Positions 1 through 11,930 of a DNA stretch of 64,000 bases are shown in pieces. The first letter of the stretch is position 1. Each line of letters opens with the position of its first letter. The translations under genes and the position numbers were made by a program. The stretch comes from Adenophora triphylla var. japonica (lineage: Eukaryota > Streptophyta > Magnoliopsida > Asterales > Campanulaceae). The notes under the pieces are model-generated. The model did not search any database. It saw only the letters and a list, made by a program, of their open reading frames with translations, and was not told where the DNA came from. The DNA lies in NCBI GenBank assembly GCA_022495995.1, contig JAFEMH010001482.1, positions 186,001 to 250,000 on the forward strand. Direction: 5' to 3'.

Positions 1-3000
1 GGTTGTCATGCAAGATAACTCGTGAGGAGGCAAGTGATTAAGATTGGAGTATCGCTGGCATTTGTCGCAGATTTGACGAACCGGATGCGCCGGCTTTCCG
101 TGGAGATCCAAAAGTACCCCATTCTCGCATGATTTGCATCGTAGCTCGAGCATTCATGTGAGGGCCGCAGTACCACCATGTATTTCTTTCATGAGTTCTG
201 CAGCATCTTGTTTGCCGATACATCGCAGGAGGGGGCCTTGATAACGCTTCTTATATAGCATATTTCCCAAAAGAACATAATGGGAGGCGAGCCGCTTCAG
301 GGCTGAGAGACTTTTCGCTTTGATTCCTTCTTTATATTCCCCATCTTCATTTTTGAAAGGGGCCTCGCCATCCTTAAGGTACTGGCAGATCTGAGTGTAC
401 CTGTGTGGATCATTGACCGGCTCGCTTCTCGCTTCGATTTCAAAGCAATAAGCGGGATTTTCTCTTCTACCGACTCGAATGGTTTGACGGACTTCCCTTC
501 TGTATTTCAACGAGGGAGGCTAGCGTTGCCAGAGCATTTGCAAATCTGTTGCGATCCCTGGGCAAGTAATGAAAGCTGATCTCCTTGAATTGAGTTACTA
601 GCTCTTCCATTTAAGTGTGATATTTCTGCAGACCCGGGTCCATGGTCTTCCATTTGTTAGAGACCTAATTGATGATGAGGGCAGAGTCACCATACACCTC
701 CAATTCCTTGATATTTCTTTCAAGGGCGGCTTCCAACCCGGCTATGCAAGCTTCATATTCAGCAGTGTTGTTGGTGACTTTCAAGTTCAACCTCACTGCT
801 ATGGGGGTGTGTTCGTCAGCAGGATCGACCGTAAGCATTCCTATTCCGTTCCCCTTTTGTTTGACGCCCGTCAAGAAGAGTTGCCGATTTTCTCCTTCTA
901 GAGCAAAGATTCCATCATCGGGAAATTGAGGTTCAGGTCCTCGAGACTCATCACTTGGGAAATCGGCCAAATGTTCCGCCATTATGCGTCCTTTTACAGA
1001 TTTCCTTGAAACATAAGTGATGTCATATTCGGCCAAAAAGAACGACCATTTTGCCAACCTCATGGAGATGGAAGGCTTGTCGAACAGATATTTGATGGGG
1101 TCTATCCTTGAGACAAGATGTATCGAGTGAGACCGCATGTAGTGTTTCAACTTTCCCACTACCTGCACCAAACCTCGCGCAAGTCTTCTCGCCACAGAGT
1201 AATTGAGTTCGCTTCCTTGGAGCTTTCGCTACGAAATAGATGGCGTTTTCGATCTTGGAATCTTTCTTCTCTTGAGCTAGCATAGCCCCAATTGTCGTAT
1301 CCGTGATGCTTAGATATAGCAAGAGTGGCTTTTGCCGATGTGGTGGGCAGAGAATCTGGGGATTCACAAGGTATGCCTTGATCTCTGCTCAAAGGCAAGC
1401 CGACATTCGAGTCCATTCCTGTAGGCATTTTCTTCATCAACTTGAAGATTGGCTCAGCAGACGAGGTCACTGATTTACAAAGCGGCTTATGTATTGCAGC
1501 CTTCCCATGAAGGATTTCACTTCTGCCAGGTCCGTGGTGGCTTCATTTCAACTATCGCCTTGATTTTCTGGGATCTACTTCGATTCCCGTCTGTCACCAT
1601 ATATCCTAGCACCTTACCTCGTCCTACACCGAAGGTGCACTTGGCCGGATTCGGCCTCATGCTGTGGTCTCGGAGGCGGCCGAAGAATTTTCTCAAATCA
1701 ACAAAGTGCTGGCCATCTCGATCCTCTGGAATGTATTATCATGTCGTCCACATAGACCTCAATTTCTTTGTGGATCATGTCATGGAACAGAGTTAGCCGC
1801 TCTTTGGTACGTAGCCCCAAAGATTCTTTAGTCCGAATGGCATGACCGTGTAGCAGTAGGTGCCCCAAGGGGTTGTGAAGGCCGTTTTGGCTTCGATCTT
1901 CTTCTCGCCATTTTGATTTGGTTGTAGCCGGCAAAACCGTCGACGAAGGATTTGACTTCATGGTTGGCCGTGGAATCTACCAAAATGTCGATGTTTGGCA
2001 GTGGGGAAATCGTCTTTTGATCGGCTTTGTTCAAGTCTCGAAGTCTACGCAAAGACCGGATCTTTCCGTTGGCCTTGGTCACTGTTACTATGTTGGAAAG
2101 CCATGTAGGGTATTCAATGACCCCGATGAACCCCGCCCGAGCATCTTTTCTATCTCCTCTTTCACTTGTAGGGACCATTCGGGCTTAATTCTTCTTAGCT
2201 TCTCGCTTTACCGGCTTGACTTCCGGGTCGAGCGGTATTCGGTGCTCAACTATGGAAGGATCGAGGCCTCGGCATATCTTTATAGGACCATGCGAACACA
2301 TCCACGAATTCTTTTAGCAAAATAATTAGGGCATCCCTTTCTTCCCTTCGAAGAAACTACCAATCAAGGCGTCTCTTTAGGCTCTTCCGCAGCTCCCAAA
2401 TTCACACTCGTCAAAATCTCTTCGGTAGCTTGGGCTCGATTTTCCTCTTCCTGACAACCCGCTTAAAGATTTCTTTGATATATTGTTCATTTAATGTGTC
2501 CGCTTCTTCATCTAGTGAATCGTTATTAACTGTTTTTAGATCATTATTTAATTCATCATTAGTTAAAGTGGCAATTAAGGGATACTCGTAAAGGTTCGTC
2601 ATTTCATTGAGAATAAGAGGGAATACAAGATTGGCTACAATTTCGTGGTCTTCGTGCGTGAGGCCATCGGACGACTCGGAAGACTCAAACTCAACAATGA
2701 GAGACTCGTGAGGACTTTACAAAGGTTGACACAAAGGGACGGGGAACCAATCCAAGTTTGGTGATCATTTCTTCTTTGGTCGCGGATGGGCTCGAGAGAG
2801 TTTCCCAATTCTTTAGCGGCATTGTGCCGTGGGCCTCACAACTCTGGGGCATGGTCTCTTTTCGTACTCCTTCCTCAAGCATTGATATCATCTCTTTGTC
2901 TCGAACCAGATCAATTGCGTTCGGCGTCCGAAAGCCGAGCATGTGGATGTAGGGATCTTCTTCCGTCAATATCCCGCCTCTCCATCCCCCGAGGGTTCAC

Positions 3001-3901
3001 TCATCGTCGTCGATCGCTCAATCCGTATGCGGGGACGTGTTGCGTCTTGGTGCGGTGCCGGAACTAGAAAGATCTCATGCCCCATACTGCGAGCTGGAAA
3101 GGCTTAGTGGGTAGTTCTTCGAGGAGGACGTCCCACACGACGTTCATACATTCGAGCCGAGTATGACGATGTTTGTCGATCTTTATCATGAAAATTTCCC
3201 GGCTCAGCGTGGTCGAGAGCGGGTTTGCGTAATGGTGACGAAGCCGTGATTAGGAACCGGGGTTTGTGTGCTCGTATCATGGCGGCGTTCAATGTTTCCT
3301 TCCAAAGATGCCTCCAAATGTTGGAAATGACAATTAAATTTGATGAATCGAACTTCTTCTGAGTCTCGCTCGCTTGAGTGTGTTGACATAGTTGGCATCG
3401 CCGGATTCCAAAGGATGCCGGCGAGACTTGCCTCTTGAAGGATGTAGCCCGGTGTTTGGCCGCTGGGCATTCTTGGCTATTGTTTCAGCTTCGTTCCCTA
3501 TGAGGAAACAAGCCACCCCTTATGACTTCAAGGTCTCCCGGTTGATGAATTTGACACATTGGTGAAGAGTGGAAGCTATGGCTTTCATGTGATGTAACCA
3601 AGGGCGTCCTAATAGAGCCGTGAATTCGGATGGGATATCCATTACATGGAATTTCGTTGGCACCATTTGGGTTTCAAACCGTAGTTCCAGAGTTACCGTC
3701 CCTGATGGGACGAGACGTGCCATCATATGCCTTGACCGACCGGGTAGATGGGATCATATGCCTTTCATTTATGCGTAGGGCCCTCATCATGCCGAGGGGA
3801 AGGACATTTACCGATGATCCATTGTCCACTAATACTCCTGTGGAGTGATATGGTGTTGAGCCGAATGTTGATGTACAAAGCTTCATTATGTTGGGAGACA
3901 T
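1..3901 (-). pseudogene. E1 pol remnant (PR, RT, RNase H, aRNH, INT start)
   Basis: Decayed polyprotein read from right to left. The protease motif VLVDNGSSVNVLP lies in 3674-3901. The linker before RT is recognisable at 2411-2602. RT with YVDDMIIHS lies in 1698-1961. The RNase H region and second RNase H lie in about 550-1250 (TNNTAEYEAC, VYGDSALIIN). The integrase zinc-finger region is near 1-250 (CGPHMNAR at about 150-175). Frame changes almost every few hundred bases, so there are many frameshifts and stops, far more than in E3. The second RNase H has lost the usual WQLFFDG reading through a local frame disruption. It would have supplied reverse transcription and integration for E1; no intact product is possible. 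The left end is cut by the window. Confidence 0.85.
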
Positions 3902-3959
3902 CTCTTGGTAAATCTTTGTCGCGAGAAGGTGATCATACTGCCATATATCCGAGGATCGT

Positions 3960-5205
3960 AGATTTGGTCCTTATCTCGGGAAAGAGAGTCATCCAAAGCC
4001 ACTTCCGTGCTTTTTTTCTTGCGAGGCAAAGCCTTTACCGAAGCCTCGGGTTATACTGAGGTTGTTTATGGCGGTTACCACCATTGGTCAACATGTTGAT
4101 TGAGTGGAGCGCCAACCGGCGTTTGCCTTTCTTCGTCGTGTAGCACTCCTGAGCCGGTCAAACCGACTCGGCCGTTCCCGCTGGGATAGATTTGGATTGG
4201 CAGAGTTACCCAGTCCACGATTCGGCGTCCGAAGGTCTCAATTCCGTCGTTGGCAAGGCTTTTCTCGCTCTTTTACCCCTGTTTGCTTGGGGGAAGACTC
4301 GGCCGGAGTAGAGTACATAATAATCAAATCCTCCGTATGGCTCCCCGAGCGTTCCCACACCGTTATCACCGCCTCGAATCTCTCCTTCAATTTTTGCCGG
4401 GAGGAAATTTTCTTCTTCTTAGGAGGACGGTCCTCGTGTATCCAAATCCCGATAATCCCTTTCAAGGCAATCGACACACAAATATCCCACCAAATGTGTT
4501 CTACTACGGTGGTGGATTTGGGACCTCGTGGTTGAGCGGTGCCGGAATGACTTTGAGTGTATTTGGTCCAGGGGAGATCTGGCTGAGCCTATCTCGGGAA
4601 GCTGAGTGATTGGACTCCGCCGGATAATGAGAGATATTGAGGTCCCTGGGAACAGGCATATGTTTGTCCTTCAGGGTAGCCCCGGCCGGTTGGGATATTG
4701 TTAAGGTCCCGAAGTGGCATGTGGCCTCTTCAATCCAGGCTTGCCGTCTGTTTCGGGCGTTCTTCCAAGGCTTTGATGGCTGACCATATTTCTTCAACTG
4801 TTCCTTGATTTTCATCACTCAGCCGATATTTTCGGGATCATCACTTTGAGAGGGGACAACGCGGTATGCCGAACTCTTTCGTCCCCGACCGCTGTTGGGG
4901 GCCGCTGCCATGTAAGTCGACTGGCAGGAGTCCCGGTGGTTGAAACATAGGAATCTTGGGGTAGCATCTTGATGTATCCGGGACGATTGAAGAGGAGGAG
5001 AACTTTCTTCCTTCTTTGCGGTAAAAGTTCCATCGGAATTGAGACCGATAGTCAAACCATGACTTGCGACAACCCCTGTAAGGTCATCAATTTGAGCCTC
5101 ATGTCGAAGTCTCATCTGTTCTACCAACCGGATCCAATACCGGTCTGTTCGAGGGATTTTGGAGGACGGAGCAATGTGGTCCCCATCATTACCGACGACT
5201 GATGC
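3960..5205 (-). pseudogene. E1 gag remnant
   Basis: Fragments on the minus strand between protease and leader: a piece at 4819-5127, a piece at 4504-4818 with ATCHFGTL, and a lysine-rich piece at 4238-4477 (PPKKKKISSRQKLKERFEA). The last two resemble E2 and E3 gag (HFGTL and QQKLKxRYE motifs), which is the basis for the call. No capsid core and no CCHC zinc knuckle can be seen. Several frameshifts separate the pieces. A role in particle assembly follows only from position. Confidence 0.55.
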
Positions 5206-6658
5206 GACATTCTCAAACCCGGAGTCGGAATAAACGGCGAAGCCGATGACGCGCTGACTCTTCCCAACTAATCAAACGATGACCCTAAGTGTCCGAAACC
5301 AACCTTTGTGAGGAGTCATGGGGAAAGGACACGAAGGTTCGGATGTCCGGGAATGGAAGGAGGGTAGGTGTTTGGGCTTTAGGCTCATGCAACATGCGAT
5401 TATTTGTTCACGTTTACTTAAAACATGTTTTATTAACCTAATCGGTTGGAAAAGATTGCTCTTCTTTTTCGCAAACTACTCTGGATCTGGATCGCCTGGG
5501 CCCCGTCACTACGTCTATAAGCCCCTCGTATTCCACTCCGTATTTCGACCTCCCAGGGGTGGACACCCGGCGAGGGTCCTATAGGGCAAGCGGGTCCCAC
5601 CGACCGAAAGAAAAACGATCCTAAAAGTCTGGCGGGTAATTGAGTCTTAACGAGCATTCGATGTAAATTACGGACAAAGCTGACGTCAAAAGTCAAGATC
5701 ATGTCCGAGGGCTCGACGAAAAGTCGGCATGATTTGGACTGATAAGCGTCCACAATTGATCTTGACTTGTCGTTAGTTAGGCCGTAATTAGGCATGGAAT
5801 AATCATTAATCCTTGATGACTCAGTGTCAATGCTGGGAGTCAGTGTATAATTTGTGCCGCCGAGCCGAAGTCAAGGCGCCGGTCAATATCTTGGTCAAAG
5901 TCTGCGGCGGAAAACCGGCAGAACTTCGACTGATTAGGGTCCCCGAAAGATATTGAGTCGGTATGCCGACAAAGGCTTGAAAGGAAAGGTCTATACACAG
6001 ACAGGGCATGACACAAACCAGACTAAAAACCAACCGGGTCTCGGACAAAGTGTGTCACGGACAAGTGCATGGTCGACACGAGGCTCCATGGGATGTTTGG
6101 GTAGTCCTGTGCTCATCCGAGAGGCGTAATAAGACCAAACGGACCGCGACAAGGATTTCCCCGGGTTAGGGACGTAGTGTGCAAAAATACGGTCACGTGC
6201 GCGTAGTGTGCAAGCAGTCTATATTCTTTTTCTGAGTAAAATAGAAATTTTTTTTTATGTGTCTTAAAAATATGATGCATGATTTTTTTTGAAAATTTTC
6301 TTTTTTTTTTGAAAATCTTTTTTTTTAATTTTTTTTTTTAAAGTTAATGAACACATAAGCACGTAAGCACGAAAATTTCGACAGTTAGGGACATTATTCC
6401 GACAGTCAAAATTTTGACTTTTCTCCGAGGCGGCCAAAACAACACGAAAACTGTGCAAAAATCAACACACATACAAAAATGATTTTCAAAGCCGGGACGG
6501 AAGCTTGACCCTCAAAAGCTTTTTTTTTTGAAAACGGTGATACCGGTACGTGGGATTGTTAAACCACAATTTATCCCCGACTCGTGTTAGGAGGCGGTAA
6601 CGGGAAGTTTAATGGTTTCCACCAATATACCAAATACCATTTTTTTAAAAAAGCTTTA
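5206..6658 (-). other. E1 untranslated leader with conserved blocks
   Basis: No credible ORF. Two stretches match the leaders of E2 and E3. Block A is 5411-5593 (on the element strand it contains CTTATAGACGTAGTGACG and a run like GCGAAAAAGAAGAGCAAT). Block B is about 6158-6214 (GCACACTACGCGCAC followed by CGTCCCTAACCCGGGG). The rest holds degenerate repeats of the type TCTTGACCCGATCTTGAC and poly-T tracts near 6240-6340. Confidence 0.6.
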
Positions 6659-6677
6659 GTCCCCAACGGAGTCGCCA
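6659..6677 (-). other. E1 primer-binding site (tRNA-Arg type)
   Basis: On the minus strand it reads TGGCGACTCCGTTGGGGAC and starts one base after the LTR end. It resembles the complement of the 3' end of a plant tRNA-Arg, the primer used by Ogre/Tat elements (tRNA identity from memory). E2 has the same site with small changes; E3's is shorter and more diverged. Confidence 0.75.
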
Positions 6678-6678
6678 C

Positions 6679-8446
6679 TGTGATGATGTGTCGCCATTTC
6701 GCGGGAAAAAATTCGATTTTTCGCGTTTCTTTGAAAAAACCAAATAAAACCCGGGAAAAAGAACGGAGTCGCCACGCCATTTTTTGTTTTAAGGGCCAAA
6801 ACTTTGAAAAATGCCCGAGATCAGAGATTAGGGTTCGGAGGTCATGTTACACGCCGGGAAGGACGTTAGTGTGCACCCGGAATGCCTCGTAAAACGAGTC
6901 TTCCAAGCTGAAAATCATTTGTGTGTGTGTGCGTGAGTGTGTGTGTGTGTTTTGGCCAAAATAATTTGAAACTCAGAAAAGTAAAAATTGGGATATCTTT
7001 TTAAGACTTTAAACTGATCCCATGATTTTTTGGAAGATTTTTGGATTGAGATTTGGTACTCAAAAGACCTTTTGAAGTTGAGAGTCACTTCTGCCAGAAT
7101 GAAAAAGGCAGTGGACCTTTGATTTTGAAATGGATTCAAGGGTCTTAAAACTTTATAATATGGATAAACTCAGAGAATGAAAGTTGTTCCAGACACCTTA
7201 AATAAGATTTTTGTGAAGGAATTTTCCATTTTGGAGAAGATTTTAGGGGTCAAAACCTTCTGGAAATCTCGGATATGCAATCTGGATTTCCAGAAGCTGA
7301 TGAACTAGCCTCTAAAAGAAAATTTGAAAAGAGGATTTTTACTCACCCAAAAAATAAAATAAAAATATGTCTAGAAAGATCTGGATTTTGGCTACAAAAA
7401 GTGTTTTGTAGTCAACACCAAATTCCAAGTTTATCTGTGTCCAAAAATTAGGACAATGGACTGGGATCTTGGAAAATTGCTACTGGACAGCAACTTCTCA
7501 AGAAAGAAAATATGATTTTAAGGGGGGTTTTGCATCCATGCTTGTCCCCATTTCCCTAGGTTTTGGTTAGTGATCACTTGGCATTTTAGTGGTGAATCAA
7601 CTATACCAAACCATTCTTGGGGTACATTAGGACTAAGCACTTCATTTGCTTGGGAAGGGGATTTTTATCCTTTGAAAATGAGATTTGATGCTTGAAAATG
7701 TTTTTTAGGGTTTTGAAAATGTGTTTTCTTTGCAAGAAAGTAAGAGAACTTGAAAATAATGTTGATCTTGGTAGAAGATCATCCATGGAGATGGACTTCA
7801 ATGGTGATCTTCTTAGATCTAAGGCAAAAGATGAATGAACTACATTTTGTAGTTTGCAAATGCATGCATGGATGAGAGAATTTAGGGTAAGAAGAGGGAG
7901 GTTATACCTATCTTCCTTGAGTTTGTGTTTGAATTGGTTCAAGGATTGAATGTGTTTAGGGTTTGAATTTGAGAGTGAGTGTGAGTTGGGAAAGATTCAA
8001 GAGAAAATGGTGACAATTCAAGTGAATTCTCACTGTTTTCTCTCTATATTTCGCCAGAGGTTCAGTGCAAATTGTGTTGTGGCTCCTTATTTTTGTGACT
8101 GGAGGGCTCAATTTATAGCCCTCCTGAAATGACAAAGGTATCCGCGCGGACAAGGTTGGTAGCGTGCACTGTTCATTAAATGCAGCTCCAGGCTTTGGAC
8201 AGGAAGAATAATCTTTTGAAAATTCAAATTAAACAGCCATTTTATGTTCCAGCCACTTCTATTTTTGGTTTTCTTCCTTTGTTTTTGCTTTTTAAGATTC
8301 TTTTTGAGGTTTAACCTTAAATAACAATGCCCACTTTGCCCTTGCTTTGTTAGAAAAGTTAGAATTGTTAGGAAATGTTAGGAATGTTAAAATTTTCGTT
8401 AATTTTCTAACGAAAATACTAACAAGCTCAAATTGGAGCACTTACA
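6679..8446 (-). repeat. E1 5' LTR
   Basis: Bounded on the plus strand by TGTGATGATG and the end CTTACA, so the element-strand LTR starts TGTAAGTGC and ends CA. It is 1768 bp, similar to the other Tat LTRs here. It holds a TATA box (8111-8117), a hairpin shared with E2 and E3 (6886-6898), and a (TG)n-like tract at 6921-6950. Only one copy is in the window. Its right flank is also retrotransposon internal sequence, so a shared or recombinant LTR is possible. Confidence 0.75.
8111..8150 (-). promoter_or_regulatory. E1 LTR promoter: TATA box and palindrome
   Basis: On the minus strand the palindrome TCCGCGCGGA (8141-8150) lies 23 bp upstream of TATAAAT (8117-8111). The same palindrome-then-TATA layout recurs in E2, E3 and E4 promoters with different palindromes. 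Promoter role is inferred from position in the LTR. Confidence 0.6.
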
Positions 8447-8760
8447 CACCCCAGGACTGACTGTTTAAGGGAGTCACCCGTAGATTGACTGTTTAGGGGA
8501 GTCACCCGAAGATTGACTGTTTAGGGGAGTCACCCGAAGAAATAAAGATAACAAGGATGGGCGTTTGTACCCGAGGAAAAGATAACCAATAAACACTTGA
8601 AAGATAACCATAATGTGGGCGTTTGTACCCAAAAGAAATCATAAAAGGTAGCCATAACAATAATAGGAAAGATAATCATATTGCGGGCGTTTGTACCCAA
8701 GGTTGACTATTTAGGGGAGTCACCCAAATAAATGATAAATAATAATGATAAACAGCCGCG
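8447..8760. repeat. E4 short tandem repeats near the antisense promoter
   Basis: About three copies of a 28-bp unit containing TTTAGGGGAGTCACCCGA (about 8464-8540, one diverged copy near 8705). These are followed by irregular repeats of the phrase GGGCGTTTGTACCC mixed with GATAACCATAA. The same slot in E2 and E3 is filled by unrelated, larger minisatellites. Confidence 0.7.
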
Positions 8761-8820
8761 AGGGAAGGATAAAAGGGATCAGGGGCAAAAAAGGAAAAAC
8801 ACCCTTTTTTGGCCAACCGT

Positions 8821-8863
8821 TGTCATACGACATGGACGTTCCCAACAGCATTCTTTAATTAAA
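8821..8863 (+). promoter_or_regulatory. E4 PMD-gene promoter
   Basis: TGTCATACGACATGG (8821-8835) matches in form the repeated TGTCGGATGACA motifs upstream of E4 ORF2. A TATA-like TTTAATTAAAA follows at 8853-8863, and the exon 1 ATG is at 9002. Assigned from position and from the parallel layout in E2 and E3. Confidence 0.5.
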
Positions 8864-9001
8864 ACCGTTCAGTTCGTGAAAAGAAGAACAGGAACAGACA
8901 GAACAGCCGAGCCGGAGAGAAGAGAAAGAACCGAGATTTCCTCCACAATCCTCAACCCAAACTCTCGAATCAACAAATTACTACCGAGATTAACAAGAAC
9001 A

Positions 9002-9154
9002 ATGCCTCCAAGAGCGGAAGCAAGGAAACAAGTGCAGCGGGTTTTGTCCGCGAAGAGAAAACTTGTTGAGCGAAACAAGCGCAAGAAATTCTCGGAGGGG
9101 AATGGGCTTTATCCGAGCTTAGACTTCCATACCTCTACTGCGGAGCACACGGGG
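9002..9154 (+). pseudogene. E4 antisense PMD gene, exon 1
   Basis: Fifty-one codons from ATG to a GTAAGG splice donor. The peptide is very basic (KRKLVERNKRKK), as are exon 1 of E2 (ARRRRREL) and E3 (RRGRRQR), and it ends at the same phase-0 boundary. An in-frame ATG upstream at 8732 would put the TATA-like box inside the coding region, so 9002 is preferred. The following intron is visible to 9467 and is then interrupted by E2; its 3' end and acceptor are at 27007-27121. A nuclear-localisation role for the basic run is inference. Confidence 0.65.
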
Positions 9155-9472
9155 GTAAGGATTTTAAACCGTCAATCCCTACCCTTTAATTTTTGAAAAT
9201 GAATTTCTAGGGTTCATGATAGCATTTGGAGAAAATCGCACCAAAAAAGAATTGCATGTTTAAGATAAATTGCATAAACACTAAATTGAAAGCATAAAAG
9301 AGGATAATGATAAGATACCGTTGAAAAAAGAACAAAATGAATCATGAGATTCAAAATAAAGTGAAGAAGGTTTTTCTTGATAAAGACGGGACGGACCCAA
9401 AAAATTGTAAACTGCTAGAAATTTTGAAAAGAGATGGGATGACCCAAAGTAGTAATAAAGTAAATAAGAAAG
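9155..9472 (+). other. E4 PMD intron 1, 5' part with E2 target site
   Basis: Starts with GTAAGG. It is A/T-rich with no ORF of interest. The last five bases (9468-9472, GAAAG) are the duplicated target of E2, repeated at 27002-27006, after which the intron continues to its acceptor. Confidence 0.7.
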
Positions 9473-11133
9473 TGTGAATGTGGTACCCAAGATCGCGGGT
9501 CTCTTTTTTTATTTTTATTTTTGAAACCGCTTTCTCTTGTAAGGGGATCACCGCCTCACATCAGTTTGGAAACATCCGGTTTAAATTGAAAAACGGAGTC
9601 GCCATGCCATTTTGATTTCCTCAAAACTTTGAAAAAAAGGATTTGGGTCCGGAGGTTAAGTTACCCTTTAGGAAGAACGGATCGTCGTTCACCCAAAAAG
9701 CCTTGCCGAAGCAAGTCTTCCAAGATCCGATTTTCATGATTGCCTTTGTGTTTTCGTGTGTGGGATGTGTGTTTTGAAAAGGAGGGAATGTACCAAGTTA
9801 TCTTCTGGACGTATAAACCATGAGTTGGTTATCGCTCGGGATTCCTTGAATTTTATGTGTTAGGGACTTTGGTCCCGTTCTCATCTTGGACTTATGATCA
9901 TCATGATGAGACCTTGGGTCATATGTGATCGAAATAGGGACACCGTTTTTATAGTCCAAGGATGAGACTCTTTAGAAATGAATGACCTTTGCCTATCAAT
10001 CCTAAATCTTGAGACGATTGGAGCTCTTTCGGGACATTTATGCTTGTCTCAAATGTGATCGGAGATGTGGGGCTCAAGTTCATCCTTTTCTAAAGGAGAA
10101 TCCGTCTATGGCATTTTTAAGTGGAGGAAATGATGTAAAGATAGGACCTTTACACCATTACGCTCCAAGAGATGCTCCAAGTACTAAAGGGGACTAAGGG
10201 AGGGGTATAAAGATTGGATCTTTATACTCATCCTATGCCTTTTTGTGCCTTATGAAGGTCACTAGGCAATCCTCGGAGTGAGATCCAACCATGAGGGACA
10301 TGGGGAATGCATTTTAAGCTAAAGATGACATTTTTAATGAAGAAGATGACATTTTTATATGCGAAGGATGATACTTTATATGCAAAGATGATATTTTTAG
10401 ATGCATAGGATACTATTTTCACATCACCATGTGAGAGATCCACCCTAGAACAAGCCTTTTGAGGTCTTATTGTTCATCCTTGGTTGGATCTTCCATGGAT
10501 CCTATGTGATAGGGGAATGGGGGTATATATGATTTACATGACTAAAGATGTGATCTTTAGACAATATATCAAATACCAAGCAAGTAAATAGAAATATATA
10601 AAGCAAGGAGCAATATGACAAGTAATGACAAGTATATTTCAAGAAAAAGGGGAGGAGAGGTTACCAATGGTGGTATCCCTCTATCTCCTTGGAGTTTGCC
10701 TAGGGAAGGACCAACTTTGGAAGGGTTTTGGAGAGGGGGGAGGTGGTTTTAGTTGCTCTCAGCTCTCTAGAAATTCGTGTAGGAATTTTGGCAGAGTAAT
10801 AATGCTAAAAACTATATATTAAAATGAATAGAGGAGGCCTCTATTTATAGGCAGTCTGGTGATGGCTAATGAAGCCGTGCGGTTGTAACCCCAAGGCTAA
10901 TGAGGTCATGCGGTCTTATCCAGTGGTGACTCAGCTTATTCCTAGAACCATGCAAGGTGGCCTTCTAGAAGGGATTTTCCAGTGAAGGACTACGTGGAAT
11001 TTTAATTCCTAGCAAGTCCTTCGCCCTTCGGAAGGTTTGGAAAAGTTCCCAAATTGCCCCTGGACTTTAGGAAAGTCCGGGAAATTGCCGGGAAACTTAA
11101 CCGAAAGGCGTGAGCCATATTTGGGTACTTACA
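9473..11133 (-). repeat. E2 3' LTR
   Basis: 1661 bp, matching 25337-27001. Plus-strand ends are TGTGAATGTGG and GGGTACTTACA. It contains a TATA box at 10841-10849, palindromes at 10873-10884 and 10903-10916, the hairpin CTTGCCGAAGCAAG at 9702-9715, and a PBS-like copy ACGGAGTCGCCA near 9593-9604. Confidence 0.93.
10841..10916 (-). promoter_or_regulatory. E2 3' LTR promoter motifs
   Basis: Minus-strand TATAAATAG (10849-10841). AGCCGTGCGGTT (10873-10884) lies about 24 bp upstream and AGGTCATGCGGTCT (10903-10916) beyond it. The better-preserved forms are in the other LTR, where the first is AGCCGTGCGGCT. Confidence 0.6.
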
Positions 11134-11143
11134 GAAGCCCCTC
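11134..11143 (-). other. E2 polypurine tract
   Basis: Reads GAGGGGCTTC on the element strand, directly beside the 3' LTR start TGTAAGT. The identical ten bases abut the 3' LTR of E3 (55605-55614). This is the expected site for plus-strand priming. Confidence 0.8.
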
Positions 11144-11930
11144 AGCAACGTCACTTGCAGGCGAGTGGAGTTTTCGATAAAAAAGGATCTAATCTGGCGA
11201 ACTGCCGAGACGGATTGGGTGACCAAGGTGGTCGAGTGGCTGAACATTTGGAAGGCTACCTACGTATTCCGGAGGAATCAAGCCATGATCGTAGTTCGGA
11301 AAAAGATCCGCTTGGGAAAGGGGGTGTCATATGTAATGAATTGGCTGAACCTAAAGTAGGCTACCTACGTATCTCGGAGGAATCAAGCCAGTTCATAGTT
11401 CGAGAAAGATCCACTGGGGAAAGGCAAAGAGAAACTGGTCCCTTGCTAGGAAGATGGAAGGAAAGTGACCTAGGAGGTCGAATGGCTGATCCTACTGGGG
11501 ATATGCTAGATGAAAGAAGTGACCAATGTGGTCGGATGACTGAACCTTTATGAGGGACTATTTCACCACTGAGGAGTGATGAAGGAACAGGGTGACCACT
11601 GAGGTCGGATGGCTAGACCTTTATGAAAGGCTCACGCACCACTGAGGAGTGATAAATGAAGGGGGTGACCATTGCGGTCGGATGGCTGGACCTTTTATGA
11701 AATGCTACATACGTATCCCCGAGGAATCAAGCCTTGGTCGTAGTTCAAGTCTCACTAGATAGTTAGGAACAGTGTCTAGGATCCTTGAGATTTTGACAAT
11801 TAATGGAGGAGTCACATGATTGACAATTAATGGAGGTTGTCACCTGATTGACAATTAATGGAAGTTGTCACCTGATTTGACAATTAATGGAGGTTGTCAC
11901 CTGATGAAACTAAAGCTTACGTCGCTATCG
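11144..11930. repeat. E2 mixed repeats beside the 3' LTR
   Basis: Imperfect repeats of a phrase of the type GTGACCACTGAGGTCGGATG, three copies of a structured phrase starting GGCTACCTACGTAT and ending CGTAGTTC (11254-11296, 11359-11400, 11704-11746), and four copies of a 28-bp unit with ACAATTAATGGAGGTTGTCA (about 11796-11905). ORFs here are repeat translations, not genes. Confidence 0.75.

Larger units (their letters stand above)
1..8446 (-). mobile_element. E1: Ty3-gypsy Tat-lineage element, 5' part
   Basis: The minus strand reads LTR (6679-8446), PBS (6659-6677), a leader of about 1.4 kb, gag remnants, protease, RT, RNase H, second RNase H and the integrase zinc finger. The window edge then cuts it. 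Its 3' half, antisense genes and 3' LTR lie outside, so its target duplication cannot be checked. The pol fragments are closer to E3 than to E4, for example in the linker before the second RNase H (FALEGENR). Both reading frame and stop content show an old inactive copy. Placement in the Tat/Ogre lineage rests on the archaeal-type second RNase H and the PBS. Confidence 0.85.

Noticed and set aside
11254..11296. Hammerhead or viroid-like ribozyme in the structured phrase
   Set aside because: The conserved CTGANGA and GAAA core of a hammerhead is absent; only stem potential is present.
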